From an uncultured Oscillibacter sp. (GTDB lineage: Bacteria; Bacillota; Clostridia; Oscillospirales; Oscillospiraceae): 12,204 nt of DNA. Positions 6,889 to 12,204 of this stretch are shown here, one piece after another; the first letter of the stretch is position 1; every line of letters begins with the position of its first letter. Made by a program: the position numbers and the translations under genes. The stretch lies in NCBI GenBank assembly GCA_910584075.1, contig CAJTZI010000057.1:1-12204 (forward strand), in the 5' to 3' direction. The notes beneath the pieces were generated by a model. The model was not told the DNA's origin. It made no database searches and saw only the letters and a program-made list of their open reading frames with translations.

Positions 6889-8175
6889 TCAGTGCTCCTT
6901 CTCCATCATGATCTCCAGAATGGTCCGGTCCGTCTCCACCATCCCCGGTGTGCTGACCCGGCCCATGCTGCGGATGACCTCCTCCGGCGTTCCGGCGCAG
7001 ATGCCGTCCGTGGGATGGAGAACGACGCCGTCCATAGCCAGATAGGCGCACATCAGCGCGGCGTTGGCGGCGGTGGCCAGCTTCAAGGCACAGCCGATCT
7101 TGCCGCCGTCGCAGACCATGCCGGTGAGGTCGCCGCTCATATTGATGATGGCTCCGCTGATCTGCTCATCGCCTCCCCCCATCAGCCAGACCATGGCAGC
7201 GGAAGCGGCGGTGGCAGCGGAGACACCGCAGCCGCAGGTAGCGGACAGCTTTCCGGTGAAGAGCTTGATGTAGACGTTCAGGGTGTGAGAAAGGGCCAGG
7301 GCCTTCACCAGCCGCTCGTCAGAGGCGCCCAGATGCCGTGCCATCTCCGCCACGGGAATGACGGCGGTGATGCCGTGATTGCCGCTGCCCGCGCTGCTCA
7401 TGACCGCGTAGGGACAGCCGCTCATGCGGCCCTCAGCGCTGCTGGCCACCCGGGTCATGATCCGGCTGAACAGATTCTCCCCCATGTCGCCGGAGGTCAT
7501 CTGCCGCTTCAGCGCACCGGCAATCCCAATGCCGGGGTCGTGGTCCAGGCCATAGTCCGCCAGGCTCTCGTTCATGCTCACACCCTCCAGCATGAAGGCC
7601 AGCTCCTCCTGGGAGCACTGCTCCACCAGCTCCCGAATCTCCGAGACACGCATCGTTTTCAGACCGTCGTGAAGCGCGTCCCCGTTTCCGGCGGACCAGG
7701 GCTTCTCCAGCAGAACCTGGTTGTTCCGCTTGGTAAAGATGATATTGGAATGGGTGCCCCGGATCACGCTGACGCCCACGCCGGCAGTGGTGATCACCTC
7801 CGCCCGGGCATAGAGCTGAGTCTCGTCGTGCTTGATGGTCACAGTGACATGGCGGTTCTCCACCAGTGCGATGGCCCGGGCAGAGGCCTCGTCATTGAGG
7901 TCCTCCAGGAGCCGCAGCCCCTTCTCCGGGTTCCTAAGGCAGGCTCCCAACGCGGCGGCGTACCGCAGCCCCACCCGGGAAAATCCGGGGATTCCCACGC
8001 TCATGCCGTTTTTGTAGATACCGGGGTTGACCTCCAGCTTCACAGTGACGGTCTCGCCGCCGATGGCGCGGCAGGCGTCCGCGGCGGCCAGAGCCGCGCA
8101 CACCGGCTCAGTGCAGCCCAGGGCGGGGACTACCTCCTGGCGCAGCAGGGTCAGAAGTTCTTCCTTTGTAATCAT
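6889..8175 (-). CDS. L-cysteine desulfidase, UPF0597 / CyuA (YhaM) family; CdsB-like
   Basis: This 428-residue cytoplasmic enzyme probably converts L-cysteine to pyruvate, ammonia and sulfide using a [4Fe-4S] cluster; related proteins are named serine dehydratase alpha family. It begins near ALGCTEPV, with Cys21 matching the catalytic cysteine of the archaeal desulfidase as I recall it. SGCPYAVMSSAGSGNHG (252-268) is a family hallmark. Likely cluster ligands are Cys314 or Cys316 (ATCGCG), Cys355 (VCDGGK) and Cys362 (GCALK). The seven-residue spacing of the last two fits the known ligands. GAGGAG precedes the ATG. It is divergent from a sigma-54 activator and near a C-S lyase, which supports a cysteine-breakdown role. 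L-serine dehydratase activity is the main alternative. Confidence 0.9.
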   Translation of the reverse strand: MITKEELLTLLRQEVVPALGCTEPVCAALAAADACRAIGGETVTVKLEVNPGIYKNGMSVGIPGFSRVGLRYAAALGACLRNPEKGLRLLEDLNDEASARAIALVENRHVTVTIKHDETQLYARAEVITTAGVGVSVIRGTHSNIIFTKRNNQVLLEKPWSAGNGDALHDGLKTMRVSEIRELVEQCSQEELAFMLEGVSMNESLADYGLDHDPGIGIAGALKRQMTSGDMGENLFSRIMTRVASSAEGRMSGCPYAVMSSAGSGNHGITAVIPVAEMARHLGASDERLVKALALSHTLNVYIKLFTGKLSATCGCGVSAATAASAAMVWLMGGGDEQISGAIINMSGDLTGMVCDGGKIGCALKLATAANAALMCAYLAMDGVVLHPTDGICAGTPEEVIRSMGRVSTPGMVETDRTILEIMMEKEH

Positions 8176-8230
8176 AGGGAATGCTCCTCTCTTTCAAGGT
8201 ATTTTCTGAGATAAATCCAGTCAAGCTATA

Positions 8231-8246
8231 AACAAATTTCATGCCA
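8231..8246 (-). promoter_or_regulatory. Candidate sigma-54 (-24/-12) promoter for the desulfidase gene
   Basis: On the minus strand TGGCAT-GAAAT-TTGTT has the -24 GG and -12 region at the correct spacing for sigma-54 (consensus TGGCAC-N5-TTGCW). It deviates at the last base of the -24 box and at the C of the -12 GC pair. A start near 8220 would leave a leader of about 45 bases. The divergent activator gene and direct repeats around -80 support it, but the -12 mismatch makes it uncertain. Confidence 0.5.
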
Positions 8247-8266
8247 GATTTTTTTCGGGAATTCCC

Positions 8267-8295
8267 TTGCAATTCCCCGCCGTTTATGGTTAACT
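8267..8295 (+). promoter_or_regulatory. Weak candidate SigA promoter for the sigma-54 activator gene
   Basis: TTGCAA (8267-8272), a 17-base spacer and TTAACT (8290-8295) form a modest promoter match on the plus strand about 35 bp before the start codon. The -10 overlaps the first of two AACTGGT repeats, so the activator could repress its own gene by binding there. This is the best match in the gap but is not strong. Confidence 0.3.
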
Positions 8296-8314
8296 GGTCA
8301 AAAAACTGGTTAAA
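8292..8314. repeat. Tandem AACTGGTYAAA direct repeats, possible activator-binding sites
   Basis: AACTGGTCAAA (8292-8302) and AACTGGTTAAA (8304-8314) are 11-base copies with one difference, 12 bp apart, about one helical turn. They lie about 70-95 bp upstream of the predicted desulfidase start and directly before the activator's ribosome binding site. A related GTCAAAACTG string occurs in the dyad element before the C-S lyase gene. Confidence 0.4.
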
Positions 8315-8329
8315 GGAGGACCTGTTGTG

Positions 8330-10366
8330 ATGGCTAAAAAGAAAATCTCCGTCATCGCCCTGGACCCCAGAGCGGCGGAGTCCTACCGGTCCGACATCGC
8401 CGGGTTGTTCGCGGATGCGGCGGACACCTCCGTCTTCTCCATGCTGGACGGCAGCGCCGCCGGGGTGCTGGACCGGGCTGACCTGTTTGTGGCCTCCACC
8501 GATGCCTACGGCTCTCCGGAGGAGCTGCTGCGGCACATCCCCATCGACAGCCAGACCATGGCGGTGGAGGTGTCCTTCCGCTGGCGGGAGCTCCGCAGGC
8601 TCAAGGAACTGCCCGCGGGAAGCCGTGTGCTGTTTGTCAACATAACCCAGACCATGGCCCGGGAGGCCATCGCCCAGCTGGAGCAGTTCGGAATCACCCA
8701 CGTCCAATGGATCCCCTTCTATCCCGGTGCGCCGGAGGTGCCGGACGCCCGGATCGCCGTCACGCCGGACGAGGCGCGTTATGTTCCCCCGGGAGTTGAG
8801 ACGGTCATCGACCTGGGCCAGCGGGTCTGCACCTCGGGCATGATGATCGAAATCGCCCTCCGCCTGGGCCTGGAGGACCTGCTGGAGGGTCCCGCCTTCC
8901 AGGAGTACGCCCGGAGCGTCGCCACCGACAATTACAGCTTTGACCGGATGTTTGCCCGGTCTGTCCGCCTGGAGAGCCAGTTCCATATTTTAATGGAGAG
9001 CTTGGAGGACGGCGTGATCGGCGTCAACGAGCGGGGGGAGATCTTCGCCTGCAGCCGCCACGCTGAGGAGATGACCTGTATCAGCGCCTCCCTGGTCCAG
9101 GGACGGCGGTGCGAGGAGGTCTTTCCATACATCCCCTTCGTCCAGTGCCTGCAAAGCCGCCGGACCCTGCCCGCCAAGGCCGTCCGGGTCAACGGCGTGA
9201 ACCTCAGCGTAGAGGTGGTGCCGGTGATCCGGCAGAACGCCTGCATCGGGGCCTTTGCCCTGCTCCAGCGGTTCAACGACGTAGAGGCCCGCCAAAGCGA
9301 CCTGCGGAACCAGCTCTTCCACAAGGGCCATTACGCCAAGTACAGCTTCGCCGATGTCATCGGCCAGTCCGACACCATCCGGAAAACCAAGGAGACCCTG
9401 GGCCGCATGGCCCGCAGCGAGAGCCCCATTCTGCTGATCGGCGAGACGGGCACCGGCAAGGAGCTGTTCGCCCACGCCGTCCACCAGGCGTCCCTCCGGT
9501 CCGACGGCCCCTTCGTGCCCATCAATGTGGCGGCCTTTCCGGAGAATCTGCTGGAGAGCGAGCTCTTCGGCTATGAGGAGGGAGCCTTCACCGGGGCAAA
9601 GAAAGGCGGGCGGCCCGGTCTCTTCGAGCTGGCCCACCGGGGCACCCTCTTTTTAGATGAGGTGGAGGGCATGAGCCCCGCCCTCCAGGTCAAGCTCCTG
9701 CGGACCCTCCAGGAGCGTGAGGTCATGCGGGTGGGCGGAAACCGGATTATACATGTGGACGTCCGTGTTGTGGCCGCCACCAATGAGGCCCTGGAGCAAA
9801 AAGTCCGGGAGGGCACTTTCCGCCGGGATCTCTACTACCGGCTCAGCACCCTGCCGGTGCTCATTCCCCCTCTGACGCAGCGGGGAGACGATCTGTTTCT
9901 CCTGGCGGACCACTTCCGCCGGAAGCTGAACGGCTCCTTCCGCCTGACGCCCCAGGTGGAAGACTTCTTCCGCCGCCACACCTGGCCGGGAAACATCCGG
10001 GAGCTGCGGAACGCGGTGGAGTACTTCATCTATACCGGCCATGAGGACATCACCATGGAGGACCTGCCCCCCACCCTCTTCCTCTCCAGAGAGACCCCCC
10101 TCCCCGCGCCGGCGGAAACGACCCTCGCCGATCCCTTCCGGTTCGTTTTGGCCCAGCTGTACGATGCCTCTGAGGCCGGGACGTCCACGGGGCGGGACAA
10201 ACTGCTGCAAAAGGCCCGGGAGGCCCGCGTTCCCCTCTCCCAGCAGGAGGTCCGCTCAATTCTGTCAGACATGGCCGCCCGGGGGCTGGCCCGGGTCAGC
10301 CGAGGCCGGGGCGGCAGCCAGCTGACCCCCAAAGGGCGGTCTCTGTGGGAAAGCGGTCAAACTTAA
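8330..10366 (+). CDS. Sigma-54-dependent enhancer-binding transcriptional activator (CdsR-like) with PAS domain
   Basis: This 678-residue activator remodels sigma-54 RNA polymerase by ATP hydrolysis. Residues 1-190 form an N-terminal sensor region of a type seen in clostridial sigma-54 activators (FVNITQTMAREAI..L, IPFYPG, IAVTPDEARYVPP). A PAS-like region spans about 213-315. The AAA+ domain (about 340-570) has Walker A GETGTGKE (371-378), the sigma-54-contacting GAFTGA loop (418-423), TLFLDE Walker B (439-444) and the arginine-finger segment FRRDLYYRL (498-506). The C-terminus (about 600-672) reads like a winged helix (LLQKAREARVPLSQQEVRS, then LTPKGRSLWES), not the usual Fis-type helix-turn-helix. 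AAAGGAGG lies ten bases before this ATG; a GTG one codon earlier, at seven bases, is equally possible. Neighbours suggest control by cysteine, which I infer. Confidence 0.92.
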   Translation: MAKKKISVIALDPRAAESYRSDIAGLFADAADTSVFSMLDGSAAGVLDRADLFVASTDAYGSPEELLRHIPIDSQTMAVEVSFRWRELRRLKELPAGSRVLFVNITQTMAREAIAQLEQFGITHVQWIPFYPGAPEVPDARIAVTPDEARYVPPGVETVIDLGQRVCTSGMMIEIALRLGLEDLLEGPAFQEYARSVATDNYSFDRMFARSVRLESQFHILMESLEDGVIGVNERGEIFACSRHAEEMTCISASLVQGRRCEEVFPYIPFVQCLQSRRTLPAKAVRVNGVNLSVEVVPVIRQNACIGAFALLQRFNDVEARQSDLRNQLFHKGHYAKYSFADVIGQSDTIRKTKETLGRMARSESPILLIGETGTGKELFAHAVHQASLRSDGPFVPINVAAFPENLLESELFGYEEGAFTGAKKGGRPGLFELAHRGTLFLDEVEGMSPALQVKLLRTLQEREVMRVGGNRIIHVDVRVVAATNEALEQKVREGTFRRDLYYRLSTLPVLIPPLTQRGDDLFLLADHFRRKLNGSFRLTPQVEDFFRRHTWPGNIRELRNAVEYFIYTGHEDITMEDLPPTLFLSRETPLPAPAETTLADPFRFVLAQLYDASEAGTSTGRDKLLQKAREARVPLSQQEVRSILSDMAARGLARVSRGRGGSQLTPKGRSLWESGQT

Positions 10367-10399
10367 ACACAATCAACCAATTCAACCATTTGATTCACC

Positions 10400-10441
10400 A
10401 AAAAGCGCCGCGGCTCCCCGGGCCGTCTCCTGGGAGGCCGC
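10400..10441 (-). terminator. Minus-strand terminator-like hairpin downstream of the activator gene
   Basis: GCGGCTCCC (10410-10418) pairs with GGGAGGCCGC (10432-10441) apart from one bulged C. Read on the minus strand the stem is followed by GGCGCTTTTTGG, a good U-tract at 10404-10400. On the plus strand no U-run follows, so it would not efficiently end the activator mRNA. No minus-strand gene ends here, so it may block antisense transcription. Confidence 0.4.
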
Positions 10442-10495
10442 AAAATGTCCGGAGTCGGTATTGGCAAATTGTCAAAACTGCCTCCGGACATTTTG
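10441..10495. promoter_or_regulatory. 55-bp dyad element, probable enhancer (UAS) for the sigma-54 activator
   Basis: Perfect 14-bp arms CAAAATGTCCGGAG (10441-10454) and CTCCGGACATTTTG (10482-10495) are centred on 10468. An inner imperfect palindrome, TTGGCAA-A-TTGTCAA (10461-10475), shares exactly that centre. The element lies about 110 bp upstream of the predicted sigma-54 start site, the usual distance for enhancers bound by such activators. A terminator for the preceding gene is the alternative, since the arms end in CAAAA/TTTTG, but the 27-base gap between the arms makes that less likely. Confidence 0.6.
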
Positions 10496-10550
10496 TGCTT
10501 CCCGCCAAATTCGTACTCTTTTTCTGGCCGGCCTATTTCTCCATCAGTTA

Positions 10551-10566
10551 TGGCACAATATTTGCT
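10551..10566 (+). promoter_or_regulatory. Sigma-54 (-24/-12) promoter of the PatB-type gene
   Basis: TGGCAC-AATAT-TTGCT matches the sigma-54 consensus TGGCAC-N5-TTGCW at every defined position, with the conserved GG and GC correctly spaced. Transcription should begin near 10576, about 44 bases before the ATG. It immediately follows a sigma-54 activator gene and an enhancer-like dyad. Confidence 0.87.
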
Positions 10567-10619
10567 TTTAAACTCAGGCAAAGACCCAACAAAACAACCT
10601 GTGAAAGGAACTGAACGCC

Positions 10620-11789
10620 ATGCAGTACAATTTTGACCAGATCGTGGACCGCTCCGGCAACCGCTCCGCCAAGTACGACGAGCGCAAAAAGAAGTTCGGC
10701 ACCGAGAATGTAATCCCTCTGTGGGTCGCAGACATGGACTTCAAGACCGCCCAGCCCATCATCGATGCTCTCACCGCCCGAGCCCAGGAGGGCATCTGGG
10801 GGTATACCGCCCGCCCGGACAGCTACTTCCAGGCCATCCGGGATTGGCAGACCCACCGCAACGGCTGGACCCCGGACACAAATCTCATGAGCTTCTGTCT
10901 GGGCGTGGTCCAGACCCTCAGTGCCATGGTGCAGCTCTACACCCCCCAGGGCGGAAACGTCCTCATCCAGACGCCGGTATACGGCGAGTTTTATGATATG
11001 ACCGAGTTCGCCGGACGGACGGTCATTGAAAACCAGATGGTGGAGCGGGACGGCAGGTGGACGGTGGACTGGGAGGACTTCGAGGCGAAGCTCCAAATCG
11101 CGGACCTGTTCCTGCTGTGCAATCCCCACAACCCCCTGGGAATCGTGTGGACGGAGAGCGACCTCCGGCGGATGATGGACCTATGCCTGAAGTACCGCGT
11201 TCTGGTGGTCAGCGATGAGATCCACTCCGACCTCATCTTCCACGGCAAAAAGCATATCCCCACCGCCACCCTGTCCCCTGAGATCGCCGCCAACGTGGTT
11301 ACCGGCATCTCCGGCACCAAGACCTTCAACCTGGCGGGCCTCCAGGCCAGCACGGCGGTGTTCCCCAACGCCCACATGAAGGAGACCTTTGATAAATTCT
11401 GGATGAACATGGATATCCACCGCAACAACGCCTTCTCCCTCACCGCCATGGAGGCCGCCTTCCGGGAGGGTGAGGAGTGGCTGGAGCAGCTGCTGTCCTA
11501 CCTCAGTGAAAACTTTGACTTTGTGGTTGACTACTGCGCGCGGCACATCCCGAAGATCAAGACCTACGCTCCGGACGCCACCTACCTCATGTGGCTGGAC
11601 TGCCGGGACCTGGGCCTGAACAATCAGGAGCTCCACGACTTCATGATTCAAAAGGCCGGTCTGGGCCTCAATGACGGGTACGCCTTCGGCCGGAGCCTGA
11701 ACGGATATATGCGCCTCAACGCCGCCTGTCCCCGGAGTGTGCTGGAGCGGGCCCTCCAGCAGCTGGAGGCCGCCGTCAACAGCCTCTAA
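10620..11789 (+). CDS. patB: MalY/PatB-family PLP-dependent C-S lyase / aminotransferase
   Basis: This 389-residue fold-type I PLP enzyme of the MalY/PatB group usually acts as a cystathionine or cysteine-S-conjugate beta-lyase, releasing pyruvate, ammonia and a thiol or sulfide. Visible features are LWVADMDF (34-41), the CNPHNPLG loop (167-174) with its PLP-contacting Asn, SDEIHSDLIF (198-207) with the Asp that pairs with the pyridine nitrogen, Lys234 in SGTKTFNLAGL as the PLP Schiff-base lysine, and Arg365 in GYMRLNAACP for the substrate carboxylate. Length is normal for the family. AAAGGA lies ten bases before the ATG. The sigma-54 promoter upstream and the cysteine desulfidase nearby suggest a role in cysteine or cystathionine catabolism; pure aminotransferase activity cannot be excluded. 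Confidence 0.92.
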   Translation: MQYNFDQIVDRSGNRSAKYDERKKKFGTENVIPLWVADMDFKTAQPIIDALTARAQEGIWGYTARPDSYFQAIRDWQTHRNGWTPDTNLMSFCLGVVQTLSAMVQLYTPQGGNVLIQTPVYGEFYDMTEFAGRTVIENQMVERDGRWTVDWEDFEAKLQIADLFLLCNPHNPLGIVWTESDLRRMMDLCLKYRVLVVSDEIHSDLIFHGKKHIPTATLSPEIAANVVTGISGTKTFNLAGLQASTAVFPNAHMKETFDKFWMNMDIHRNNAFSLTAMEAAFREGEEWLEQLLSYLSENFDFVVDYCARHIPKIKTYAPDATYLMWLDCRDLGLNNQELHDFMIQKAGLGLNDGYAFGRSLNGYMRLNAACPRSVLERALQQLEAAVNSL

Positions 11790-11790
11790 G

Positions 11791-11806
11791 CTCCCGCCGG
11801 CGGGAG
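11791..11806 (+). repeat. Perfect 16-bp palindrome after the PatB stop codon
   Basis: CTCCCGCC-GGCGGGAG lies one base after the stop codon. A stable hairpin would form but AAGAGATAC follows, with no U-tract. It is likely a 3'-end stabiliser or a partial barrier before a following operon gene, like the hairpins in the two sugar operons. Confidence 0.5.
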
Positions 11807-11843
11807 AAGAGATACAAAAGAAACGAGAAATGGAGATGTTATC

Positions 11844-11963
11844 ATGGCTACGCAAACCGGAAAGCAGTCCCTTAGGCTTTTTGTCAAGAGGAACTTTTCA
11901 AGGGATGGGAAAAATCAGGCGGGAAAAGCCCCGTGGACGGTTAAAAGCCGTTTTCGGGGGTAG
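11844..11963 (+). CDS. Short ORF (39 codons) after PatB, possibly the broken start of a second operon gene
   Basis: An ATG with GGAG eight bases upstream opens 54 bases after the PatB stop codon and reads MATQTGKQSLRLFVKRNFSR, then a further 19 residues to a TAG. The ribosome binding site and operon position look real. However, the product is short and basic (39 residues) and resembles nothing I recognise. It may be the 5' end of a second cysteine-regulon gene interrupted by inserted or misjoined DNA, or a genuine small protein. No function is assigned. Confidence 0.3.
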   Translation: MATQTGKQSLRLFVKRNFSRDGKNQAGKAPWTVKSRFRG

Positions 11964-12103
11964 GTAGTATAAAACCCTTACCCCGCCCCGCGCCGGGGCT
12001 TGGAGCGCCCCAGGAAGCCCGTATTCATAGGGGTTTGGGGGCTGTGCCGCAAGCCTAAATGTCCACGCCCGCCGGTGACGCATTTGCCCTTAGAAAGCGG
12101 TGA
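11964..12103. other. Stretch with no confident gene; GC-rich hairpin only
   Basis: I see no convincing gene here. A GCCCCG/CGGGGC hairpin with a three-base loop lies at 11985-11999. One plus-strand frame is open from 11973 to the window end without a good start codon before 12168, and a 61-codon minus-strand frame also crosses the region; neither has a clear ribosome binding site here. Together with the short ORF before it, this makes about 400 bases after PatB with no assigned function. Confidence 0.4.
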
Positions 12104-12132
12104 TTGTTTTCGCTGGGAAGATGTGCTATACT
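12104..12132 (+). promoter_or_regulatory. SigA-type promoter near the right edge
   Basis: TTGTTT (12104-12109), a 17-base spacer and TATACT (12127-12132) form a good vegetative promoter on the plus strand, with a start near 12139. It points out of the window and suggests that a separately controlled gene begins at the edge. Confidence 0.6.
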
Positions 12133-12167
12133 TAAAGTCCAAAGCCCTTGTACTGGCGGGAGCCTAT

Positions 12168-12204
12168 GTGATACTGTATGGGTTGGCGTGGTGTGTGATA
12201 TGGG
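12168..12204 (+). CDS. Possible start of a hydrophobic protein running off the right edge
   Basis: GTG at 12168, preceded by GGGAG at five bases and by the promoter at 12104-12132, opens a frame that reads V(M)ILYGLAWCVIW to the edge. The same frame is open from 11973, and residues before the GTG are also hydrophobic (ALVLAGAY), so a further upstream start is possible. It looks like a membrane segment. The family is not recognisable from 12 residues. Confidence 0.3.
   Translation, partial: MILYGLAWCVIW

Noticed and set aside
6856..8214. Plus-strand 452-codon frame opposite the desulfidase
   Set aside because: Shadow frame rich in His/Gly/Gln, no ribosome site; the minus strand carries the conserved CTEP, SGCP and CGCG motifs.
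10441..10495. Dyad element as a simple terminator of the activator gene
   Set aside because: The 27-base gap between arms and the U-run of only four bases, itself inside the stem, make an intrinsic terminator less likely than an enhancer; not fully excluded.
10363..10581. 72-codon minus-strand ORF in the activator/lyase gap
   Set aside because: It overlaps the enhancer dyad and sigma-54 promoter, has no good ribosome site and gives no recognisable protein.
11898..12083. 61-codon minus-strand ORF near the right edge
   Set aside because: Pro/Arg-rich translation without ribosome site or motif; the region on the opposite strand is equally open, so chance in GC-rich DNA is likely.

Overview
The window is about 12.2 kb of G+C-rich DNA with short intergenic gaps, strong AGGAGG-type ribosome binding sites and lipoprotein signals ending in LSLAACGG. 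This points to a G+C-rich clostridial Firmicute of the Oscillospiraceae / Flavonifractor-like gut group. That placement is inferred from style and gene content only. No rRNA, tRNA, CRISPR array or transposase is visible.

Layout. (1) 1-1571, minus strand: a carbohydrate ABC importer, with an extracellular solute-binding lipoprotein followed by the first 28 codons of a MalF/UgpA-type permease that runs off the edge. (2) 1572-2791: divergent from it, an AraC-family regulator with its own consensus promoter, presumably controlling that importer. (3) 2893-6588, minus strand: a second, ribose-type importer in the order binding lipoprotein, double-ATPase, permease. It has a consensus promoter and a strongly structured leader, and it converges on the AraC gene across a bidirectional terminator. 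(4) 6889-8175, minus strand: an L-cysteine desulfidase (CyuA/YhaM, UPF0597). (5) 8330-10366, plus strand: a sigma-54 enhancer-binding activator, divergent from the desulfidase. (6) 10620-11789, plus strand: a MalY/PatB-type C-S lyase/aminotransferase. (7) 11790-12204: no confident gene. It holds a short ORF with a good ribosome binding site that stops after 39 codons, then a good promoter and a hydrophobic reading frame leaving the window.

How they fit together. The most coherent unit is cysteine catabolism. A desulfidase and a PLP C-S lyase, both able to release sulfide from sulfur amino acids, flank a sigma-54 activator. An exact -24/-12 promoter lies 54 bases before the C-S lyase gene, and about 110 bp upstream of its predicted start site is a 55-bp dyad element that looks like an enhancer. 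A weaker -24/-12 match precedes the desulfidase. This resembles the sigma-54/CdsR-controlled cysteine desulfidase CdsB that I recall from Clostridioides difficile, extended here to a PatB-type lyase. The two sugar importers share a layout in which the binding-protein gene comes first and a GC-rich hairpin separates it from the downstream transporter genes. This is expected to favour binding-protein expression.
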